Assembly (NCBI RefSeq): GCF_964355755.1
Contig: NC_092673.1
Span: forward strand, 12,651,001-12,715,000
DNA length: 64,000 bases
Direction of reading: 5' to 3'
Origin: Antedon mediterranea
Lineage: Eukaryota; Echinodermata; Crinoidea; Comatulida; Antedonidae
Numbering within the stretch: the first letter of the stretch is position 1; each line of letters starts with the position of its first letter. Positions 1-11,099 of this stretch are shown in pieces. A model generated the notes under the pieces. The model was given only the letters and a program-made list of their open reading frames with translations. It was not told the origin of the DNA and searched no databases. Made by a program: the position numbers and the translations under genes.

Positions 1-1812
1 CATTGCATCAAAATGCTTAGATCATGACAGTCAATGATTTCTAATAACAAATAAGTACTGTATGCGGCGGGCGTTAATTCGAGAGAGAAAAGGACCCAGA
101 TGTATTTGTATTTTGTATATATCGTTATCTATCCCTCTTGGGGCAATTAATAAAAAGAGATGGATTACATCATCCTAATGTAAAATTTATAAATTACAAC
201 ATCAAATATATAATTTACAACATAGTAAAATGTTTAAGTTTATTAAAGGTTAAATAAAAAAAAAATAAAAAATGTATAAAATTGATTTACTTAATAGTCA
301 TGCAGTACTCACCAAACATCATGCAGTACACACCAATCATCATGCAGTACACACCAATCGTCATGCAATACACATCAGTCGTCATGCAGTCAAATATTGC
401 GCAATTCATACCGCCACCTATCGTCAAAATTGATATCACGTGACGTTTATTAGACGGCTGTAAAACTAAGACTATTTAAACTTCTTTTATAGAATTCAAT
501 AATTGCAATGGCCTCCTAGCCGCGCAGTAAGTGCCATCGATTTCTTTTCATTCTGTACTTATTTTAACCGCTACAAATCTCTGTGAATGCTCTGTTTTTT
601 ATATATATACAATAATTTATTATGTGAGACACATAAAATAGAAAACAAACTAAGAATGTAAAATTAAACTGTTCATTTTTATTGCAAGTGAAAAGGTGCA
701 GTAGAGTTGCATATACAAACACTAGATTCTTAAATAAAGAAATACACAGAATACATTACAAAGTACTGGAATCAAGTGTGTAGTTTAATCAATAAATAAG
801 CAAACAACTACACACTTGATTTAGATCTAATTTAAGGTCACAAACTACATTTATTGTAAAAATAAATACTTTATGGTCCTATTGTGTTAAAAATGTGAAA
901 AATAAGTTGATTCTAATCATTTTAACTTTGATTTGCCGTTTTATTGGAAAATGTTTAACACAATGATATACTGAGACAAAAAAAGGTTTTAGACTGTCTT
1001 CATTATTTTCTTCATTCCTCTTTTTTTCTTTTCTTTCCAAGTATTCTATCAGCCAATCATCAACACCCCCTTTTTTTTTTCCCCTTATTCGCAGTTTCTG
1101 AAAAATTTTAAAAGAAGAATAAAAATGTATAGTATACAGTCAACTTTATTCAATTGACTTGGCTATGTCAACTGTTAATTTGTTGATAATTATTATGCCT
1201 TATATATTGACTGTTTTTTATTCATTTAATTTTACCTGACTTATCTATGCCCTTTCATCACATTCTACACCATAATACAGTTCAGAATCATCATTCTCTG
1301 GATAAAATTGCAGTAGTAGATGTAGAAGTAGATAGTCCTTGCGGGGGTCCTTGACTTTACTGTAGGTCCTGAATTTGATACAAACAATAAAATATCAGCA
1401 TTTATTTGATAAACAAGTAAGAGTTGAAAACTCATGTCTTCTCTCTCGACGTCGTTGTAACGCGAAAAAATGAATAGAGGATTCCGCTGCCTCTACTAGT
1501 AGGCTCACAGTGTAGGAGACGTGGGCCTAGGCATACTAATATCTCTATACTGATGGTTCTTCGTTTTCAGTAGGCCTATCCTAGGCCAAATAGCATTTTG
1601 GACTAGGCAGAATACTTAGACCTACCTAATATCCCCACGCCTACTTTCCGGAACATCATTTTATAGTCACTTTGGCAAGGCTAGACCTAGCTTTGACCGC
1701 GCCGCGATGCAACAAAAATAAATGTAGTCAGCAGAATTTGCCATCAATTACGTGACGTCATGTGCTGTATCGCCAAGATGATTGGTCAGTTCTTACGTTT
1801 TAGCATTGGGAT
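1..1812. other. AT-rich non-coding stretch
   Basis: No coding region is supported here. It contains a 21-bp tandem repeat (298-389), homopolymer runs and several TAGGCC words near 1500-1620. A stretch around 820-860 resembles the dispersed repeat also found near 54.9 and 58.7 kb ('ctaatttaaggtcacaaact'). Confidence 0.6.
298..389. repeat. 21-bp tandem repeat, about 4.4 copies
   Basis: Four consecutive 21-bp units plus a partial one, each starting tcatgca(g/a)ta; units differ by 1-4 bases. Direct observation; no coding meaning seen. Confidence 0.85.
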
Positions 1813-1847
1813 ATCGCTAGAGTTGAACTGGATTCAACTCTAGCGAT
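1813..1847. other. Perfect 15-bp hairpin
   Basis: Arms 1813-1827 and 1833-1847 are perfectly complementary around a 5-nt loop (ctgga). It may be the tip of a small foldback element; no further symmetry is obvious in the flanks. Confidence 0.8.
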
Positions 1848-1917
1848 TGTCAACGATTGCGAATTGTAGCGTCGATTACTGTCGATTATTACACCTTTTT
1901 CTGTAAATCGTTGTTAG

Positions 1918-2187
1918 TTAAAAAAGTACCTTTTCCTGTAAATCTTTTAAGATGTCAACTACAACATACAGGGGAAGCATATTTAACAGTGGAATGTAAG
2001 GTGTTGAAAGATGCGTTCCAACAAGTCTATGTAAATTAGAAACTCCAAACCTCCATAAAAACACAAACCCTTTTGCGAATGTTGCAGTAACTGCTCCGGT
2101 GTGTTTTTTATTTGAAACGGTAGTGCGACCAATATGCCAACCTATCACATTCCAACATGGAACGACAATGAACAAAGGTAACGCCAA
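1918..2187 (-). CDS. Uncertain 89-codon ORF, unrecognised
   Basis: The reading frame starts MALPLFIVVPCW and is fairly hydrophobic. The plus strand is also open over about 280 bases of the same stretch (ending near 2281), so the two frames shadow each other. I recognise no family and see no convincing splice sites, signal peptide or conserved motif. It may be a decayed exon or chance openness in a slightly less AT-rich segment. Low confidence that it is a gene. Confidence 0.15.
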   Translation of the reverse strand: MALPLFIVVPCWNVIGWHIGRTTVSNKKHTGAVTATFAKGFVFLWRFGVSNLHRLVGTHLSTPYIPLLNMLPLYVVVDILKDLQEKVLF

Positions 2188-2289
2188 TCATGGCGAGGCC
2201 AAAGTGAATTCCAACAAACAGAAAATGAATTATGCTAAATTTAGTTTTGAGCACACAGAAAAAAAATTACTAGGTAAATAGTTAGTCAA

Positions 2290-3000
2290 TGTTATGCGAA
2301 GGCTAGTAGCAAGGTATTTATAAGTGTGTTCTTTATTTTCTCCATGGTTTTCAAATTTGAATTTTCCCGTTTCTTTCCGTAATCTTGAATATTGTCATCT
2401 TCCTACAGTATGTAAAAAAACATACTTCATATTTTATTCTGGAAAACTAATCGTACATGGATGGTACTCCTATGGGGTCTAGATTTGTAAAAAAAATATA
2501 AATTTTAAAGAAAAATTATATACAGAGTAGGCCTATGCAGTGTAAAAATAGTATTAAATAATAAAATTATAAATTGAGAACTAATGCTGTTTGCCATACC
2601 ATGCTAATAATATTGAGGAGTTGCTATCCAATAGAATTTAAACAATACCATGATTCATGAAAAGCCCTATAGAGAGCAAATCAATCAGAATGTTCCGAAC
2701 TCGAATCTTGGTTGGGGCGGCCTTTCTCATTCTCAGATTTCTTCATCTTTTATCATCTAGGCTAAATTATTATATTTTACCTTATCATTGATCTCATCAT
2801 CATCATCAAATTCAAATCTTCTTGTGGGCTTTTTGTTCGATTGCACTTACCAAAGGTAGGTGTAGCTGTTATGAGCCCGTTTTTATAAACATGTCCCTCT
2901 TCTCCATTAACTTCTTTCTGTCATCTAGGCCTAGAGGATAGCTATAATAAATATGAGCAATGTTTTAATTTAATTATTAATAGGAGGCCTAGGCCTACAC
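2290..3000. other. Non-coding stretch
   Basis: AT-rich; nothing recognisable beyond a TAGGCC cluster at about 2985-2998. Confidence 0.5.
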
Positions 3001-3020
3001 TGTAAAAAAAAATATGTAAA

Positions 3021-3120
3021 AAAACAGCAAAAAGTGGTGTCACCTGGTGTCAACCGCGTCGCCATACCGTCTGTTTTTTTACTTAACATTACCTGTTGTA
3101 CTTTTTATTTTCATAAAATC
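3021..3120 (-). repeat. Inverted copy of the 100-bp repeat
   Basis: This segment is the reverse complement of the units at 3131-3525 (shares gtcaaccgcgtcgccatacc and the flanking poly-T/poly-A tracts). It lies about 10 bp from the first direct unit, so the boundary forms a large foldback. Confidence 0.85.
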
Positions 3121-3130
3121 TGTAAATAGA

Positions 3131-3525
3131 AAATACAACATGTGATGTTAAGTAAAAAAACAGAAGGTATGGCGACGCGGTTGACACCACTTTTTGATGT
3201 TATTTTTTTTAACAGAAATTCTGTATATAAAAATACAACATGGGATGTTAAGTAAAAAAACAGACGGTATGGCGACGCGGTTGACACCACTTTTTGATGT
3301 TATTTTTTTAAACAGAAATTCTGTATATAAAAATACAACATGGGATGTTAAGTAAAAAAACAGACGGTATGGCAACGCGGTTGACACCAGTTTTTGCTGT
3401 TATTTTTTTAACCAGAAATTCTTTATATAAAAATACAACATGGGATGTTAAGTAAAAAAATAGACGGTATGGCGACGTGGTTGACACCAGTTTTTGCTGT
3501 TATTTTTTTAAACAGAAATTCTGTA
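3131..3525 (+). repeat. 100-bp tandem repeat, about 4 units
   Basis: The word aaatacaaca recurs at 3131, 3231, 3331 and 3431, exactly 100 bp apart, followed each time by the same ~95 bp (…ggtatggcgacgcggttgac…). An open frame on the minus strand here is a product of the repeat, not a gene. Confidence 0.95.
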
Positions 3526-3941
3526 TTATTGGCTTATCTATAAAAATAAGGAAAACCCTGAGAGTACAAATTGCAGTAATGTAAGATATCAGTACATTTA
3601 CGCATCAAAATTACATAGCATGGTACGATAATTATCAATGATGTCATTAATACCACTTTGGTAACCACAATCTAAATAATCATAAATTATTAATGTGAAT
3701 GTTACAATCAATGTAATGAAAACTATCATTAAGTCAATCAACTATGGATAAAATATAACATATTCAATACAGCTAACAGAGTGATATCAAACAGTACACC
3801 CTAGTCTGGGTTCCAGACGGAGTTTTGACTTAATATTACTAATTAGTAAACAAATAAATATTTTGGCACATATGGCGTTTCATACGTATACTACTTGAGC
3901 TTCAGACAAAAATCGAAATAAAAAAAATAAATAAAAAAGAC

Positions 3942-4305
3942 AATAAATACAGACTTGTGGCAAGTCTAAGTACACCCCAGTACTGTAGTAATACAACATA
4001 ATAAAAAAGACAATAAATACAAAACTCATTAAAAAGATTCATTCGGTTGGTATTCCAAATAAAATATAATAGTATAATATAATTATATTTCAACTGTAAT
4101 AGTAATGATAAGTAACAATGGTTGGACATACGTGTCACTACACTTTGAGAAAGCCAACTGATAGTTGGCGAAACGTCGGGTACCGTAAATAAAACAATCA
4201 TTATTTACCATTACTATTGAGATATAATTAACTATTATATTTTATTTTAATAAATACAGACTTGTGGCAAGTCTAAGTACACCCCAGTACTGTAGTAATA
4301 CAACA
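3942..4305. repeat. Direct repeats flanking a retroelement-tail segment
   Basis: A ~57-bp sequence (acagacttgtggcaagtcta… ending gtaatacaacat) occurs at 3942-3999 and again at 4248-4305. Between them lies the segment with the hammerhead-like motif. Either a local duplication or an insertion bounded by long direct repeats. Confidence 0.8.
4141..4180 (+). ncRNA. Hammerhead-like relic (retroelement tail)
   Basis: A 6-bp stem (gccaac 4153-4158 / gttggc 4164-4169, 5-nt loop) is followed directly by gaaacgtc. This is the stem II - GAAA - ACGU - C arrangement of the minimal type-I hammerhead ribozymes described in Penelope-like elements and retrozymes. The upstream strand reads ttgaga where the conserved CUGANGA box is expected, so this copy is probably inactive. 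A similar tail (aagaaacgtcgggt) lies at about 40906-40919. Confidence 0.45.
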
Positions 4306-4364
4306 TCAAGGTAGAGTTTTTATACAGTTTAGTATTATAATTAAAAATCTACTTTAAATGTGAG

Positions 4365-6646
4365 CATGGAGTAAAGAATAAGAGGAGGCACAACACGGCC
4401 TAGCTATCCAGTTAATCCAATTAGTATCACGCTGTGCGGTAGTGCTTAAGCATAGGGTAATAAACTTCCCATAACGATCCTTTGAAGAACATCCTGTTTA
4501 CCCGTGCAGCTCGCTGCAGAGTCGGCTCTGATTACGTAACACCCTAATTAAGGAAGAAGCCAGGCATGACATCGGTGACAAGAAAAGTAAACAGAGGCTG
4601 CGCAGTAGTTTCTAATACATCATAGTGAAGCATGACCTTTGTGCAGTTGTTCATTGTTCTTTGAGCTTTTTTCTCGAAAAAACCGTTTAAAAATCGAGTA
4701 AATTTTCACGGAGATATCGCAGTTTTTATACCAGCTAACAAATTAATCATATTTTTTATCAAGCCATAGACGTATCATTTGGTAAATCGAAATTTTACCG
4801 TTTAAGCAACTTTTTAATTTACGAACCCTAGTGCATTTTGTAGCATATTAAAGACTCCAACTTATTTTAAATCACATTTTAGTGCGCGCAAATGCGCGCA
4901 TGAAAAAAATTATATAATTTGTTCTCATGAATATTCAAAAATATACGTATATTAGAATTCCAACGACACAATTTCTTATTTTTATTACTGTATATGACAT
5001 TTAATTTATGTTTCAGTCTATATTATGACTGTTTAGCAAAACTAAAATTCTTCTATTTTAGTCTGATATTGTATAATTAAATTATTTATGATATTAATAT
5101 CATAAAATATATGATTTTTACGATCACATACTTAGAGTTCAGTGAAATTGTAGGACTTAAATTATATATCGTTTAACGATTTGTGGCTACACATAGGCCT
5201 AGTAGTTCGTAATATATTATTATTTAATAAATAGCCTAAATAAGGATAATATTTAATCCCATAATGATGGACATATTTAGTGCATACCGTAACCGGTAGG
5301 CCTAATAGGTTCAGGCATAGGCGCGCCTATAGTAACAATAAACAATATCAATAATAATAATAATAGGTTTTTTTTATGTAGGTCTATATTAATATATTAA
5401 TAACTGTAATAACGTTAGAAAACAAATAGTAGTAATATTTTATTAAAGAAGAAATTAATCAATTAGTTTTAGTTTTCGGTTGGTCGTTATTATATAATAT
5501 GGTATAAAATGGTACGGTACTACGAGAATATTCGTTTAGTATCAACCCGTAACAACAACTACAAATGATATGTGTTGGTTGTTTTAATTCAATTACAAAT
5601 ATAGTCTATGCTCTTTTGTAATTATAAGCCATTGTTTAAAAGGATTATGTACAGTTCGGTACATAGCGGTTAATCGTAAAATTAAAAAATCGGACATACG
5701 AACAATAGATCGCCAACATTAGCCTATTCGTACCCTTTTGCTGTATTGCGTACGTCGATCACGACTGACGCGGCTGTAAACTTCGCCTGGAAAGTAACTA
5801 GTACAGTACACATTCTGGTCCCTGGATGGAACCGCAATGGAGCAGGTCCAATGTTAAACAATTCGTACAAAGGGGAACCGCCAGACAAGTGCGTACCTAT
5901 TCATTGTTTATTAGATCGCTGGCAATAATGCATGCAAAGTGCAATAGCTCTCCGCTCCACCAACGTACAATACTAAAAAAAATGGAACGTCGCGGTTTTT
6001 CTAGGCGCTGAAGTTATACGAAGTGAACGCGAATGATTTTTACTGTATATTATATTCCCCGACGAAAAGTACTCGCGTTTCCCAGACGGGGAAGAGGGGA
6101 AGGGGGGGGGGAGACGACGAGGGGATACAGCCCCCGTAGCCCCCCGCTGGCACCACCACTGGTCCTTATTAAACCCATTAATTCATCATGATTCATGATA
6201 AGTTGTCTGGAGAAATTACCAACATTTAGTACACAGTAAACCATATAAATATAATTCCTTTATTGGTGCCGTATAAAACTCGTATTATTAATTTATTAAT
6301 AAAAGATATCCAGTAGAATATATATATAGCGCTGCTTTTTAATAAAAATTAATAAACAAGGTCGGAATACAAGTTCAGTAGGTCTACAAACAGTATATAG
6401 TACACCTTTCACGCTTGAACGCACATCGCCTAGCAAGAGTATTGTGACGTCCTAATACGCATGTGTACTAACACCAAAATTGACCGCGGGCAGTAAACAT
6501 TGTAACTCTTTGCTAATTGGGTTACGTAACGGCAGTGTTTAGCACCTCCTTAAATACTCATTACAAGCATAGCCTTAAGCAAGCGGTAAACACGATGAAC
6601 TGACTGAACTATTCAAGTTGTGTCTCCTCTTATTCTTTACTCCATG
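4365..6646. mobile_element. 2.28-kb TIR transposon with 7-bp target duplication
   Basis: The ends are inverted repeats: CATGGAGTAAAGAATAAGAG at 4365 and its reverse complement ending at 6646; the match continues to about 30 bp with one mismatch. The 7-bp word atgtgag occurs immediately outside both ends (4358-4364 and 6647-6653), as expected for a target site duplication. No transposase is visible inside, so it is non-autonomous. The target length would suit an hAT-like element (usually 8 bp), but the family is not settled. It carries a segment (5640-6165) shared with 32.88-33.73 kb. Confidence 0.8.
5640..6165 (+). repeat. Dispersed repeat shared with 32880-33730 (inverted)
   Basis: Several blocks (for example ttactgtatattatattccc and gaacgcgaatgatttttact) recur in reverse orientation at 32.88-33.73 kb. 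The right end, ccgctggcaccaccactg, resembles an hAT-type terminus (CAGTGGTGGCGCC on the other strand). A low-complexity g-run lies at 6100-6113. Confidence 0.75.
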
Positions 6647-6829
6647 ATGTGAGCAACCATATGAATATTATAAATATAAAAGAAGAATAACAAAATGTTT
6701 TCTCTCTGCTACACAATCATTATAAAGGGAGTGACTCATGGAATGTAAATTAGGTCTACATTCCAACGCCACCAAACGACACAACAAATGACAAACTTTC
6801 GATACCTGACATTAATTTACATGTTATTG

Positions 6830-7150
6830 TTGAAATTCAATTCAATTCAATTCATTTATTTTCCAGAAGACATATAATACAATTAAAAATACAAACACAA
6901 GAAAACTGACACCAGTCTGGCGGATTGTAGAAAAGTGACGAAGTCACTATGTGAGTACTCTCCTTCTGGTGCAGACAAAAACAACAAGTTAACAGCAAAT
7001 GAAATTAAATAAGGAAGGGAAAAACTTAGAGGAACCAAAGGCATCAATCAGTCACTTCAATACAGACTATGAAAAGCAAATTGTAGGGCCTTCTATTGTT
7101 ATGTAACTAAATACTAGTAATAAGCAATAATAATAGTACTGATTTATATG
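6830..7150 (-). mobile_element. LINE 3' end with ATTCA-type tail
   Basis: Begins with three copies of an attca-type microsatellite and 'tcatttatttt', a common 3' tail form of CR1/L2-like LINEs read on the minus strand. The following bases on that strand give short hydrophilic coding-like stretches but no clear domain. 5'-truncated copy; family uncertain. Confidence 0.45.
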
Positions 7151-7359
7151 TACTGTACATGGTATGATACCTAGACAAAATAGCAAGCATATCTGTTTGT
7201 CCAATTTAGGACTTGAAATCAATGTACTACCAGGGAGTAAAAACTCTTTGGTTTCCTTATGGTCTCTTTCTTCTGCATAACGTAGAATAAATCATTTATT
7301 TTAAAATATTAAACCCGTATTAAACATTTTATATTAACTGCATTTCTGCTAAATTTGGA

Positions 7360-7995
7360 CTCTCAGTGGGTGATCGTTAGCAGTACCCAAAATGCAATGT
7401 ACTCAAACAGTCAATTCAAACGTTATCAAAGTGTCAAAGGCTGTCAATCAAATAACTGTTTTTGCAGCTAAAAGTTGTACAGAGCGATAACCGGAACATT
7501 CTAACACTAAAATCAATTAGGTGTTTTTAACCGTTATTTTAAGGCTGCCATTTAACCGGTTATTGAAAATTTGTCATGTTTCTTTTTTCAAGAAATTGGG
7601 GTTAGTTTATTCACACCATTAATAATCTAACAGAAACAGGACCTTAGGGTTTGTTTCTGCTGCATAGCGCTGAATAAACCGATAATTTCAAAACTGTAAT
7701 TTTTATATTTTGCTCCAAAATTAACGTTTAAATCAGTGGGTGGTCGTTAGAATTACCCAAAATGCAATTGGTCCTGGTGGTTAATTCTAACGTTACTGCA
7801 GGGTTAAAAAAAAAAATTGCTCAGCGATAACCGGTTAAAACACCGAATTGACTGGGTGATGTTAACCGGTTATTTTGCGATGCCTTTTAACCTGTTTCCA
7901 TAAAATTGTCCTGTTTCTGCTCCCAAGAAATTGGAGTTAATTTATCACACCGTTTTTAACCGATTGTTTTCGTGCAGCAGAAACAGGACCTTAGA
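7360..7995. repeat. Diverged ~365-bp direct duplication
   Basis: Two copies, about 7366-7650 and 7732-7995, share ordered blocks: cagtgggtg(a/g)tcgttag, acccaaaatgcaat, 'aagaaattgg(g/a)gtta' and 'agaaacaggacctta'. The second copy also has an inverted pair (gtcctgtttctgct near 7907 and its complement near 7977). No coding potential seen. Confidence 0.7.
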
Positions 7996-8412
7996 TGCTT
8001 TCAAATTAAACCCTCTAGAGCTTTTAGCCATACATCATTATGACAAGCTTCACAATCCTGTCAGTATTTTACACATATATGATACTGACCTCTTGTAATT
8101 TTTTTATAGTATTTTTTTTCTTTATGGTGTTTCATGTTACAAAGCAATAAAAGCTATACTACTACTGTACTTATTCTACTTATTATATAAATATATATGA
8201 CTTTGGAATATTTTCTTACATGACACGACACCTTTCCATTTAATTATTCTTTGTTCTTACAATCATCTATGTTGACTTTTTCACACACTTTATAATTTCA
8301 CATCTATCTTTAGCATTCTTACAAGTTCTTTCTTTGCATTTAAAATGTGTAATATGACAAGATGTATTTGCACATACGGTTAATTGATTATGCCATATCT
8401 ATTGTTCTTGTT

Positions 8413-8617
8413 TTAGACTGTTGTCTGTCTGCCTGTTGTGTTTTCTGACTGCTGAGCATGAGTCATTTTTTTATGAAATAACCAGATTAATGGAACACCA
8501 CCTGTAAACATCAAACTAGCACCTAAGCCAATTCTTCCTTGTGCTTTAGGAAAGCAAATCATCAAGATTACAGCGATTACAAGTAGAAAAAAAAAAATCC
8601 AGTAACTATCCACCAGT
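8413..8617 (-). CDS. Last exon of an unrecognised membrane protein
   Basis: An acceptor (tttgatttcag) precedes 8617. The frame reads a strongly hydrophobic span (WIFFFLLVIAVILMICF), a short FPKAQGRIGLGAS loop, a second hydrophobic span (LMFTGGVPLIWLF) and a hydrophilic tail ending in TTV, a possible class I PDZ ligand. Composition and stop placement look like a genuine terminal exon. The run of 11 A (plus strand, 8587-8597) sits in the first membrane span. One extra base there would open a frame reading HWWIVTGF upstream, which would join more naturally to the preceding candidate exon. I do not recognise the family. Confidence 0.55.
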
Positions 8618-8797
8618 GTTCTGAAATCAAAGTAGAACAAAAATATTTTTGATTGAGCTTTTAAAGATCTTTCATTTAGATTTGTTACTATTAAAAGGGG
8701 TTCTCTGAAGGATTTTTCTGGGCTGGGTAGAAAAAAAGAAAGGGAAGGTGAGGGAAGTCAAAGAAGGGAGAAGGAAAAGGAAATTATGTATTATTAC

Positions 8798-8853
8798 TTG
8801 TACAAGTACCAAGTATTATATAAGCTGTGACAGCATAGATTGCAACTGTCTCG
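8798..8853 (-). CDS. Candidate internal exon, hydrophobic
   Basis: Acceptor aaaatcag before 8853 and donor gtaata after 8798. Read in the phase left by the micro-exon at 9918-9936 it gives ETVAIYAVTAYIILGTCT, a plausible membrane span. Its exit phase disagrees by one base with the downstream exon unless the poly-A run at 8587-8597 is one base short in this sequence. Supported only by splice signals and coding character. Confidence 0.35.
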
Positions 8854-9319
8854 CTGATTTTAAAAAGGAAATTCCCAGGCGCGAAAACATGTAAATACTA
8901 TTGCCTAGTCGTAGTCAAACAGTTACTAATTGGTTGCAGTGTATCTAAAATCAGGCCTATTTTTCTTTCCAACATAGCCTGACATTTTCAAATAAAAGTA
9001 TAATTGTAATTTCTGGCAGCACCTCTATTAAAAAAATTCTCTGGAGACAATTTTCAGGGACCTATAAGCTCCATTTTTCAAAGTTTTCTTACATATTTTT
9101 TTTAAGGAAAGGTATTACACCAGGCGATAAATTAGTAACTGTGAAAATTATTATCTTTGAGCCCCCTGACCCAAGGCCCCAGTTACACGACTTACTAAAA
9201 TTAGCTTAAAATAATTTATAGTTAAATTTAAAGAAAATATATTTCTTACAAACTACATCCAGTCTTTAAGCACAACTTACAGACACTGAGCTAACAAAAA
9301 TAAGAAAAGTTAAATACCT

Positions 9320-9714
9320 TTTAGTCATAGTCATAGTCATATATACTTTATTGTCCATTTAAAAAACAGAAATGTGATTTGAAAACTGGCAAAATACAAA
9401 AATATAAAATACAATTTACAAAAACACACACAAAAAGTTAAGAGGCTAAAAATTGTTAAAATTAGATAAAAATTATCGGTTACAATTACATTTTACCTTT
9501 GTACTCTGGAGTTATATAAGTGTATAGCATTAGGTACAAACGAGCACCTAAACCGTTTTGTTTTGGTATTAAGTGCACGTAGTCTTATGCCAGAATTCAT
9601 GAGAGCAAATTGTTTGTGAAGAGGATGTGTTTCATCATCAATGATACTTTTTACTTTTTTTATAAACCTCCAATAAGACTTCATATGTTTCAGACTAGAA
9701 ATGAAAATGTACAC
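9320..9714 (-). pseudogene. LINE ORF C-terminus and 3' UTR
   Basis: The end of a non-LTR retrotransposon ORF (9493-9714, 73 codons) shows the pattern seen at the C-terminus of several LINE polyproteins: a DDETHPLH segment, then RLRALNTKTKRF and SFVPNAIHLYN. The 3' UTR follows and ends in a (tagtca)n microsatellite at 9325-9345. The copy is 5'-truncated. It lies inside an intron of the minus-strand membrane gene. Confidence 0.65.
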
Positions 9715-9917
9715 ATATTTAAAACGTTAATAAATCATACTTGTACTAATCATGACTTATTGCTAACACTTTTAATTTAAAACATTTTCAGAAATAAATC
9801 AGTAACAAAGACTAGTGGTACAACTTATTCTTTTGTTGCCAATTTACACATTTAACAACAATTGGTGTTGCTGAGTTACTTTGGGTGTGGTTACATTACC
9901 ATTACATTACTACTTAC

Positions 9918-9936
9918 CATGGATTTTCTGGATTTT
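9918..9936 (-). CDS. 19-nt micro-exon (membrane gene)
   Basis: Acceptor ttttttcag before 9936, perfect donor GTAAGT after 9918. In the phase left by the exon at 10325-10469 it encodes ENPENP and leaves two bases. Short, so supported mainly by clean splice sites and phase compatibility. Confidence 0.45.
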
Positions 9937-10324
9937 CTGAAAAAAATAAATTAATTAAATTGCAAGTAAATAAAGTTTGGCATGGTACAACAGTACTGAA
10001 CCAATTATGTGTACATGTAAATTTAGTGTGACATTTGAGTGCCATTTTCAATCACTGACAATACATGGCCCATTTTCAAATTTGTTCCATTCTAAACATC
10101 CACTTGAGTGGTTATCACCAACACAGAAGTTTTGAAACTTAGAGGTCACTTGCATTAGATGAAAACTTTGTTCAAAAAGCAATGTTAAGAGAGAAAGAAC
10201 ATGTCTGATGTTTGTTTAATCACTTCCATTTTCATTTGTTACATCAATTGTAGACTTTATTTGTTACATCAATTGTAGACTTTATTTGTTACATAAATTG
10301 TACCATACCATTTTAAATACATAC

Positions 10325-10469
10325 CAATCACTCTTATTGAATGAGTTTTGTTGTCCTCTTGTGACCACTCTATTGTTGCATTTAAAAGATTTTCCGATTT
10401 ACTTTGCAATTCAAATCTCGTGTGTGGTCTTTGACCCCACGGGCCCCATATGTAGTCAGCAGGGATATT
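10325..10469 (-). CDS. Internal exon of the membrane gene (luminal part)
   Basis: Acceptor ttgttctag before 10469 and donor GTATGT after 10325, 145 nt, no stop. It starts NIPADYIWGPWGQRPH and ends WSQEDNKTHSIRVI. Two possible N-glycosylation sites (NAT, NKT) fit an extracellular or luminal domain placed before the membrane spans encoded downstream. Joins in phase 0 with the exon at 10616-10750. Function unknown. Confidence 0.6.
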
Positions 10470-10615
10470 CTAGAACAATAGAAACCATATCAAAGGGCTT
10501 GATCATTATACTCTTTATTTTTTTAATTTATATTATTTAAAAAAAGTTATACTGATATAACTTGTGTAATAGTAATTTATATTTTTATTTTTTAATTTGC
10601 ACTATTATATTTTAC

Positions 10616-10750
10616 TTTCACATTATCCTGAAAATCCCATTTCCTGTCTTCTACTTCAACAGTAATTTTCATGTCTTTATTAATTACAAGTATATCTACT
10701 GATGGTTGCATACACTGCTCGTTATATTGTTCATGTTCTTCAATCACCTC
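10616..10750 (-). CDS. Internal exon of the membrane gene (acidic luminal part)
   Basis: Acceptor …atttcag before 10750, donor GTAAAA after 10616, 135 nt. It encodes an acidic 45-residue segment beginning EVIEEHEQYNEQCMQPSVDI and ending WDFQDNVK. Exit phase 0 matches entry of the next exon. If not spliced the frame would run only nine more codons. Upstream exons and the start codon were not found; they probably lie beyond the transposon-rich 11-18 kb region or are too short to see. Confidence 0.55.
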
Positions 10751-11099
10751 CTGAAATACACAATACAGTCTCAATTTTAGAATGGTTGTTTAAGTATAGA
10801 ATTCCTAAAAATTTTGATTTACTACCATTGATATCAAATTGAAGGCCAATTTTCTCTTTTTATTTTTATTTAATTCTATGTCTTTAGGGCACATGGTCAA
10901 GGTTTACCAATAGTAAATAAAATCTTTCATATCAGATAATTCGTATCCTCCTGACACAGAGGCCATTGTTGTGAATTGGCTGAGAGTGCAATGGTACTAC
11001 TATTGTTACACAAGGCGTACTAGCTTACCTTTTAGGCGGACTAATAATTTAATCGGCCCGCTAAATCCCACAAGGCATTGATATTTTCGTGTTGATATG

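Noticed and set aside
2002-2281. Plus-strand frame opposite the 1918-2187 ORF
   Set aside because: No family recognised and no splice sites; both strands being open here argues against either.
3148-3387. Open frame on the minus strand
   Set aside because: It is a translation of the 100-bp tandem repeat; the protein repeats with the same period.
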